This document shows positions 6,599-11,127 of a DNA stretch of 11,127 nucleotides, one piece after another (position 1 is the first letter of the stretch; every line of letters begins with the position of its first letter). Made by a program: the position numbers and the translations under genes. The DNA comes from Rhodanobacteraceae bacterium (GTDB taxonomy: Bacteria > Pseudomonadota > Gammaproteobacteria > Xanthomonadales > Rhodanobacteraceae), in assembly GCA_025924775.1 (NCBI GenBank), contig JAICHS010000058.1:1-11127 (forward strand), in the 5' to 3' direction. Under the pieces are notes generated by a model. It was not told the origin of the DNA and searched no databases. It was given only the letters and a program-made list of their open reading frames with translations.

Positions 6599-7089
6599 GC
6601 GCGCACGCTCCCGCCAGCTGCGCGCTTCTGCACCGTGATGCTGCCGTTGGGCTCCAGGATGGCCAGCTCCACCATCTGCAGGTTCCTGCAGCCGTGCTTG
6701 CGCATCGACGATACGAAATTGCTGCGCGGAATGTTGCAGCGTTTAAGCACATCCTCAAAGAGTTCCCCGTCACGCGCAAGCAGTACCGGCTGCCCTTGCA
6801 GCCAGCGGTCGCCGCGCGTGAAGTGCGTAGCGAACCAGGTGCTGATCCAGTCAAGCAACAACAGCACCACCACTACGATCAAACCGCCCTGCAACGACGT
6901 GTCATTGCCGATCAGCGAGCTGCGCACCGCGCTGCCCAGCACGATTACCACGATCAAGTCGAATATGCTGAGCTCGCCCAGCGTGTGTTTGCCCGACAAG
7001 CGGATCAGTACGAACAGCGCGATATACACGACGATCGCACGTACCACCAATTGCCACCACGGCGTACCGAATTCGAACATCCCGTTCAT
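6595..7089 (-). CDS. DUF421 / YcaP-YetF-like membrane protein
   Basis: The 164-residue product has three predicted membrane segments (about 14-31, 40-60 and 66-86) followed by a soluble DUF421 domain. Typical features are VLIRLSGKHTLGELSIFDL (27-45), the GSAVRSS turn, then QPVLLARDGELFEDVLKRCN (100-119), SSMRKHGCRNLQMVELAILE (127-146) and the closing EPNGSITVQK. This is the short form of the family; the E. coli and Bacillus members are somewhat longer. Members sit in the cytoplasmic membrane; their biochemical role is poorly defined and several are linked with stress or spore physiology. The start is the ATG at 7089, with GGAG 7 bases upstream. It is the first gene of the unit with the YfdC-like gene and is divergent from the 61-aa gene. 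Confidence 0.88.
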   Translation of the reverse strand: MNGMFEFGTPWWQLVVRAIVVYIALFVLIRLSGKHTLGELSIFDLIVVIVLGSAVRSSLIGNDTSLQGGLIVVVVLLLLDWISTWFATHFTRGDRWLQGQPVLLARDGELFEDVLKRCNIPRSNFVSSMRKHGCRNLQMVELAILEPNGSITVQKRAAGGSVRA

Positions 7090-7259
7090 TGCCAGGCTCC
7101 GGAAGCGGTGTGGGCATTAGTTCAGCCGGTGCGCTGTCAAGCCCCGGTGAACGTGACGCATCGCCGCGTTGTGCGGAACATTTGCGTGATTTATCGCTAC
7201 GCGTGGGTTCACGTGATGCCCCGCACCCTTGGATAGCCACGTGCAAAGGAGTCCACACC

Positions 7260-7445
7260 ATGAAAGGCCGCGATCGCAAGGACGTCGGACACCCCGAGGG
7301 CAAACCTGCCAGAAAAGAATCGGAGAATGAGCGCAAGCAACGCAAGCGCCACGAAAGCGACAACTTGGACGACGCGCTCGAGGAAACCTTCCCAGGCAGC
7401 GACCCCGTTTCGCCATTCGTACCGGCCAGGCCGCCCGAAGACTGA
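7260..7445 (+). CDS. Small conserved hydrophilic protein (61 aa) with an LDDALEETFPGSDP core
   Basis: The ATG at 7260 has AAAGGAG (7245-7251) 8 bases upstream, a strong site that argues for a real gene despite its size. The 61-residue product is highly charged: a Lys/Arg/Glu-rich N-terminal 33 residues (KGRDRKDVGHPEGK, ESENERKQRKRHESD) and a C-terminal part with LDDALEETFPGSDPVSPF. That core resembles the ALEETFPASDP motif I recall in many short uncharacterised proteobacterial proteins. It has no signal peptide, membrane segment or cysteine, and is probably cytosolic and largely disordered. It is divergent from the DUF421 gene, with 170 bp between them, and convergent with the gcd fragment. 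The function is not known; a stress-related role is inferred only from neighbours. Confidence 0.8.
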   Translation: MKGRDRKDVGHPEGKPARKESENERKQRKRHESDNLDDALEETFPGSDPVSPFVPARPPED

Positions 7446-7457
7446 GCGGGAACCGGC

Positions 7458-7519
7458 TGCGACGACGGACTGACCGTCGCACTCCATCGAACTCCGGCGC
7501 CGATGCATGGGCATGGAGT
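7458..7519. terminator. Hairpins in the convergent gap between the 61-aa gene and the gcd fragment
   Basis: Two dyads fill the 74-bp gap: TGCGACG (7458-7464) with CGTCGCA (7475-7481), and ACTCCAT (7481-7487) with ATGGAGT (7513-7519). Their position between two converging genes fits transcription termination from both sides, but neither has a clear T tract. Confidence 0.3.
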
Positions 7520-8110
7520 TCAACGTGCCTCTTCCGCGGTATGCGCCGAGTGCGTGGCCGTTCCATGCGCGGTTGGCAGGCTGTAGGCCACCACCGAATC
7601 GCCGAGCCGCGTTCCGGCCGAACCATGGCCGCCGGCCATCACCACCACGTATTGCCGGCCGTCGACCGAATACGTCATCGGTGTGGCCTGCCCGCCCGCC
7701 GGCAGGCCCGCCTGCCACAACTGCTGGCCGGTGGTTTCGTCGTAGGCGCGGAAGGTGCCGTCGATCGTGCCCAAGTAGAACACCACGCCGCCCGCGGTGA
7801 TCAGCGGACCGCCGAAACCAGGCACGCCCATTTCGAACGGAATTGGAATCTTGCCGCGGTCGCGTGTGTTGCCGTTGCGGTGCATCCACGTGATCTTGCC
7901 GTCGCGCAGGTTGACACCGGCGATCTCGCCCCATGGCGGTTGTTGGCAGGGCGGCCCGAGCGGCGAAAGGAACGGCTTCAGGATCGACGCGTATGGCGCG
8001 CCGTAGTTCTCATTGAAATGTTCCTGCTTACCCTTGTTCACGACGTTGGCGGTCGGGTTCGGGCGCGGTATCGACTGGAAGAGGTAGGCCATGTGCAGTC
8101 TGGATTTCAT
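7520..8110 (-). CDS. gcd: C-terminal fragment of membrane-bound PQQ-dependent glucose dehydrogenase
   Basis: The 196 residues match only about the last 180 of the roughly 800-residue quinoprotein glucose dehydrogenase, which oxidises glucose to gluconolactone in the periplasm. Matching blocks are GAPYASILKPFLSPLGPPCQ (37-56), PPWGEIAGVNLRDGKITW (58-75), MGVPGFGGPLITAGGVVF (94-111), RAYDETTGQQLWQAGLPAGG (121-140), QATPMTYSVDGRQYVVVMAG (141-160) and LGDSVVAYSLP. The GGHG histidine (H162), thought to lie near PQQ in the E. coli enzyme, is kept. The five N-terminal membrane helices, most propeller blades and the catalytic Asp and Lys region are absent, so it cannot be an active dehydrogenase alone. 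Yet it has an ATG with GGAGGAG just upstream, follows the cytochrome stop by 36 bases, and shows no internal stop. It is probably a deletion remnant that is still translated. Confidence 0.8.
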   Translation of the reverse strand: MKSRLHMAYLFQSIPRPNPTANVVNKGKQEHFNENYGAPYASILKPFLSPLGPPCQQPPWGEIAGVNLRDGKITWMHRNGNTRDRGKIPIPFEMGVPGFGGPLITAGGVVFYLGTIDGTFRAYDETTGQQLWQAGLPAGGQATPMTYSVDGRQYVVVMAGGHGSAGTRLGDSVVAYSLPTAHGTATHSAHTAEEAR

Positions 8111-8117
8111 CACGCGG

Positions 8118-8124
8118 CTCCTCC
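8118..8124 (-). promoter_or_regulatory. Strong Shine-Dalgarno site before the gcd fragment
   Basis: GGAGGAG lies 7 bases before the ATG at 8110 and 4 bases before an adjoining in-frame GTG at 8113. It follows the cytochrome stop codon, so the fragment is placed as a translatable third gene of the operon. A true internal gene fragment would have such a site only by chance. Confidence 0.6.
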
Positions 8125-8146
8125 GTGAGCGCGTCCGGCAGCAGCT

Positions 8147-9397
8147 TCAGTGAGGCGCGCTAGCCAGCGTGTTGCGCAGTTTGGCGACGTCGCCCTTGGA
8201 AACGTCGCCGCCGCGATTGCCCCATGCATTGCGTATGTAAGTGGTCAGCGTGGCGACTTCGGCGTCGTCCAGCTTGTCGTCGAACGCCGGCATCATCAGC
8301 TCGGTCGGTTTGGCACTGGTCGCGGGAGAGCGCGCGCCCTGCAGGATCACCGCGATCAGCAGGTCGGGCTTGGCCGCCTGCACCGCGGAACTCGCGCGCA
8401 GGGGCGGGAACGCATCGGCGATGCCTGCGCCATTGTTCATGTGGCAGCCCGCGCAATCGTCGACATACAGCGCCGCGCCCGCGCGCATGGTGTCCTTGTC
8501 CGGCGCGTTCGGTGTTTCGGGCGTCGGCCCTTCGAGCGACTTCAGATACGTCGCCATCGCTTCGAGGTCGCTCTGCTTCAGATACTGCGTGGATGCCTGC
8601 ACCACTTCCGCCATCGGGCCCGCGGCTGTCGCGTAGCGGTTGGAGCCCGTGTCGAGATACCGGACGATGTCGTCGCGCGTCCAGCCGCTCAGGCCGTCGC
8701 GTTCGCCCGCGCCGAGGTTGGGCGCGAAAACGTGTTCGGCCATGCCGCCCTGCATCGGATGACTGGTGTCGGCGTGTCCAAGCACGTTCTTTGAGCTGTG
8801 GCAGGCTCCGCAATGGCCCGCGCCATCGACGAGGTACTTGCCGCGATTCCATTCCGCCGAGCGTGCGGGATCGGGCTGGAACTGTTTTGCGTCGAGGTAC
8901 AGCTTGTCCCACACCGCCAGCATGCTGCGCATGCTGAAAGGCCAGCCGAGTTTCGTGTCGCGATCGACCTGCCGCACCGGCTTCACGGTAGCGAGGTAGG
9001 CCTTGATCGCATCCACGTCGCCGCGCGTCATGTGCGTGTACCAGGGATAGGGAAACGCCGGATACAGTCGGTTGCCCTGCTGGTCGATGCCCTCGTGCAT
9101 CGCGCGGTAGAAATCTTCTTCGCTCCACTCACCGATGCCGGTGCCCGGGTCGGGGGTGATGTTGACCGAGTACACAATGCCGAACGGCGTCGGCACCGGG
9201 CGCCCGCCTGCGTAGGGTTTGCCACCTTCCGCGGTATGGCAGGATTCGCAGTCGCCGGCGCGGGCCAGGTATTTGCCTTTCTGGATGGTGGTCCAGGGTG
9301 CGCGCGATCGCGTGGGCGCATACACCTGCACCGCCGCCACCGCGACACCGGCCGACGCCAGCACCAACGCGCCCGCGATGAGCAGCTTCGCGTTCAC
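8147..9397 (-). CDS. Three-haem cytochrome c subunit of a membrane-bound GMC dehydrogenase
   Basis: The 416-residue product carries three c-type haem sites: CESCH (50-54), CGACH (196-200) and CAGCH (315-319), one in each of three similar domains. This is the layout of the cytochrome subunits of gluconate 2-dehydrogenase, alcohol and sorbitol flavocytochromes, which take electrons from the flavoprotein and pass them to ubiquinone at the outer face of the inner membrane. Residues 1-22 form a signal peptide or anchor (NAKLLIAGALVLASAGVAVA). The first domain has GGRPVPTPFGIVYSVNITPD, the second APNLGAG and the third LMMPAFDD, typical haem-distal segments. The start is GTG at 9397, overlapping the flavoprotein stop as GTGA, so the two are coupled. 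No weak or broken haem motif is seen. Confidence 0.93.
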   Translation of the reverse strand: MNAKLLIAGALVLASAGVAVAAVQVYAPTRSRAPWTTIQKGKYLARAGDCESCHTAEGGKPYAGGRPVPTPFGIVYSVNITPDPGTGIGEWSEEDFYRAMHEGIDQQGNRLYPAFPYPWYTHMTRGDVDAIKAYLATVKPVRQVDRDTKLGWPFSMRSMLAVWDKLYLDAKQFQPDPARSAEWNRGKYLVDGAGHCGACHSSKNVLGHADTSHPMQGGMAEHVFAPNLGAGERDGLSGWTRDDIVRYLDTGSNRYATAAGPMAEVVQASTQYLKQSDLEAMATYLKSLEGPTPETPNAPDKDTMRAGAALYVDDCAGCHMNNGAGIADAFPPLRASSAVQAAKPDLLIAVILQGARSPATSAKPTELMMPAFDDKLDDAEVATLTTYIRNAWGNRGGDVSKGDVAKLRNTLASAPH

Positions 9398-11127
9398 GTC
9401 TGCACCAGCGGCTGCGGGTTCTTGATGTAGCGCTTCATCGCGTCGGCCGCCCAGAACGCCAGCGCGCCCACGGTACCGGTCGGGTTGTAACCCGCGTTCT
9501 GCGGAAACACGGTCGAACCCATCACCCACAGATTGGGCACGTTCCACGATTGCAGAAACGGATTGACGAAGCTGGTGCGCGGGTCGACACCCATCGCCGC
9601 GCCACCGGTGTTGTGGGTGGTCTGGTAAGGCACGATCGAGTAATCGCCCTCGCGCGGCTTGGCATTGATGCCGCGATTGGGGATGGCTTTCGCGATCTCG
9701 GTGGCGTGGTCGGTGAGGAACTTCGACATCGCGTTTTCGTTGTGGTGGAAATCGAACGTCAACCTGAGCAGCGGATTGCCGTAGGCGTCCTTGTAGGTCG
9801 GGTCGAGATCGAGGTAATTGTCGCGATAACTCATCACTCCGCCGTGGCACTGCATGTGCGTGGAATAGAGGTAATCCTCGTGCAGCGCCTTTTTCCAGCC
9901 CGCGCCCCACTTCGGCGTGCCCTTGGGCAGGTATTCCTGCAGGATCGGGCGCCCACCGGTGTTCCACAGCGCGATGTAACCTCCGCCAAGGAATCCCTTG
10001 TCGGTATGGTCGAAGTTGTCGCCGTTGAAATCGTCGGCGACCTGGCCCAGCGCGCCCGCGCCCATGAAGGGATTCAGGCGTTCCTTGCAGGTGACGTTGA
10101 CGGAACTCGATACCTGGTACGCATAGTTGCGCCCCACCACGCCGTTGCCGGTCGTCGGGTCGTACGGCACGCCGATCTTCGACACCAGCAGCAGGTGCAC
10201 GTTGTGGTGTGCGAATGCGCACAGCACCACCATTTGCGCCGGCTGGATGTATTCCTTGCCGTTTTGGTCGACGTACACCACGCCGGTCGCGCGCTTGCCA
10301 TTCGAGTCGGTGAGGATGCGCACCACGCTCGAATGCGTGCGGAAGCTGAAGTTGTCCTTCTTCAGCAGCACCGGCAGGATCGTGCTTTGCGGGCTGGCCT
10401 TGGAATAGTTCGCACAGCCGAACCATTCACAATATCCGCAATAGGTGCACTGCCCCATCTGCACACCCAGGGAATTCAGATACGGCTTGGACGTATTTGC
10501 GGCCGGAGCGGGGAACGGATGCAGGCCCACTTCGCGCGCGGCCTTGTCGAACAGCACGGTCGCGGCGCTGCGCTTCAGCGGCGGCAGCGGGTATTCGCGT
10601 CGGCGCGGACCTTCGAAGGGATTGCCACCGGACTGGATCTTGCCGCCGATGTTGCCGGCCTTGCCGGAAATGCCGCACAGGTATTCGAACTTGTCGTAAT
10701 ACGGTTCCAGCTGTTCGTAGGTGACGCCCCAATCCTGGATCGTCATGTCGTCCGGAATCGCCTTCTTGCCATAGCGCTGCTCGTTGTGGGTGCGCAACAT
10801 GAAATCGGTGGGCAGGAAGCGCCAGTTCTGGCCGTTCCAGTGCACACCCGCGCCACCCACGCCCGACGCCGGCAGGAAGGAACCGAGTTCGCGCATCGGC
10901 AGCGCGAGCTGGTCGGGCTTGTTGCGGAACGTCATGGTCTCACGACGGGTTTCCTCGAAGATTTCCTTGCGCACCGCGTAACGCAATTCATCCTGGATAT
11001 GCGTCACGGAAAAATCGGGCACGGTGTCGCGCCAGCTTCCGCGTTCGAGCGCCAGCACGTTGGCGCCGGCTTCGGTCAGTTCCTGCGCGATGATCGAAGC
11101 CGTCCAGCCGAAGCCGACCAGCACCAC
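9394..11127 (-). CDS. GMC-family FAD flavoprotein dehydrogenase, large subunit (gluconate 2-dehydrogenase type), start beyond the edge
   Basis: The frame is open to the right edge; 577 residues are visible and probably only a short N-terminus is missing, as the first residues (VVLVGFGWTASIIAQELTEA) are the FAD-binding beta-alpha-beta. LALERG follows, then the GMC flavin segment ASGVGGAGVHWNGQNWR (about 88-103). A cysteine cluster, C227, C230, C233 and C238 (CTYCGYCEWFGC), resembles the region that binds an iron-sulfur cluster in FAD glucose dehydrogenases. The C-terminus has the catalytic pair H505 (TTHNTGGAAMG) and N548 (AGYNPTGTVGALA). With the coupled three-haem cytochrome it should oxidise a sugar or sugar acid, such as gluconate, in the periplasm. 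The exact substrate cannot be read from sequence. A small Tat-exported third subunit is expected upstream, outside the window. Confidence 0.92.
   Translation of the reverse strand: MVLVGFGWTASIIAQELTEAGANVLALERGSWRDTVPDFSVTHIQDELRYAVRKEIFEETRRETMTFRNKPDQLALPMRELGSFLPASGVGGAGVHWNGQNWRFLPTDFMLRTHNEQRYGKKAIPDDMTIQDWGVTYEQLEPYYDKFEYLCGISGKAGNIGGKIQSGGNPFEGPRRREYPLPPLKRSAATVLFDKAAREVGLHPFPAPAANTSKPYLNSLGVQMGQCTYCGYCEWFGCANYSKASPQSTILPVLLKKDNFSFRTHSSVVRILTDSNGKRATGVVYVDQNGKEYIQPAQMVVLCAFAHHNVHLLLVSKIGVPYDPTTGNGVVGRNYAYQVSSSVNVTCKERLNPFMGAGALGQVADDFNGDNFDHTDKGFLGGGYIALWNTGGRPILQEYLPKGTPKWGAGWKKALHEDYLYSTHMQCHGGVMSYRDNYLDLDPTYKDAYGNPLLRLTFDFHHNENAMSKFLTDHATEIAKAIPNRGINAKPREGDYSIVPYQTTHNTGGAAMGVDPRTSFVNPFLQSWNVPNLWVMGSTVFPQNAGYNPTGTVGALAFWAADAMKRYIKNPQPLVQT

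Noticed and set aside
6263..7120. 285-codon plus-strand open frame opposite the yfdC-like and DUF421 genes
   Set aside because: It is antisense to two recognised membrane-protein genes and has no recognisable domain or ribosome binding site.
9398..10426. Long N-terminal extension of the cytochrome c frame
   Set aside because: The frame stays open through the flavoprotein gene in another phase, but the encoded sequence is Arg-rich and unlike any cytochrome. The GTG at 9397, followed by a signal peptide, is the true start.

Overview
The window is GC-rich and packed with genes on both strands. Codon use, the two families of short hairpin repeats and the gene types suggest a gammaproteobacterium of the Xanthomonadales/Rhodanobacteraceae kind; this is inference, as there is no rRNA or other phylogenetic marker here. 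No tRNA, CRISPR array, transposase or integrase was seen.

Left part (1-4426), DNA topology and break repair: the 5' end of a poxvirus-type DNA topoisomerase IB runs off the left edge on the minus strand, preceded by an 86-codon orphan. Divergent from these is a complete bacterial non-homologous end-joining pair: ligD (phosphoesterase, ligase and polymerase domains in one chain) followed by ku. A double-hairpin repeat lies between ligD and ku. A second repeat of a different family follows ku.

Middle (4536-7445): a decayed C-terminal half of a major facilitator transporter (N-terminus lost, two frameshifts), a small exported orphan, and two translationally coupled membrane-protein genes (a DUF421/YcaP-like protein and a YfdC-like formate/nitrite-family channel), all on the minus strand. 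Divergent from them is a 61-residue hydrophilic protein with a recognisable conserved core.

Right part (7520-11127, minus strand), periplasmic sugar or sugar-acid oxidation: a GMC-family flavoprotein dehydrogenase (start beyond the right edge), overlapped by 4 bases by a three-haem cytochrome c subunit, then a 196-codon piece matching only the C-terminus of membrane-bound PQQ glucose dehydrogenase. The first two form a gluconate-2-dehydrogenase-type flavocytochrome that would pass electrons to the respiratory chain. The PQQ piece lacks most of its enzyme but has a strong ribosome binding site and sits like the last gene of the operon.

Taken together (NHEJ, topoisomerase IB, small hydrophilic protein, DUF421 and YfdC-like membrane proteins, periplasmic dehydrogenase), the region looks like an accessory stress and desiccation-survival island under some erosion. 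No wholly new system is evident. The best leads are the orphan between topoisomerase IB and ligD, the retained gcd fragment, the 146-aa exported protein and the repeat placed inside the ligD-ku unit.
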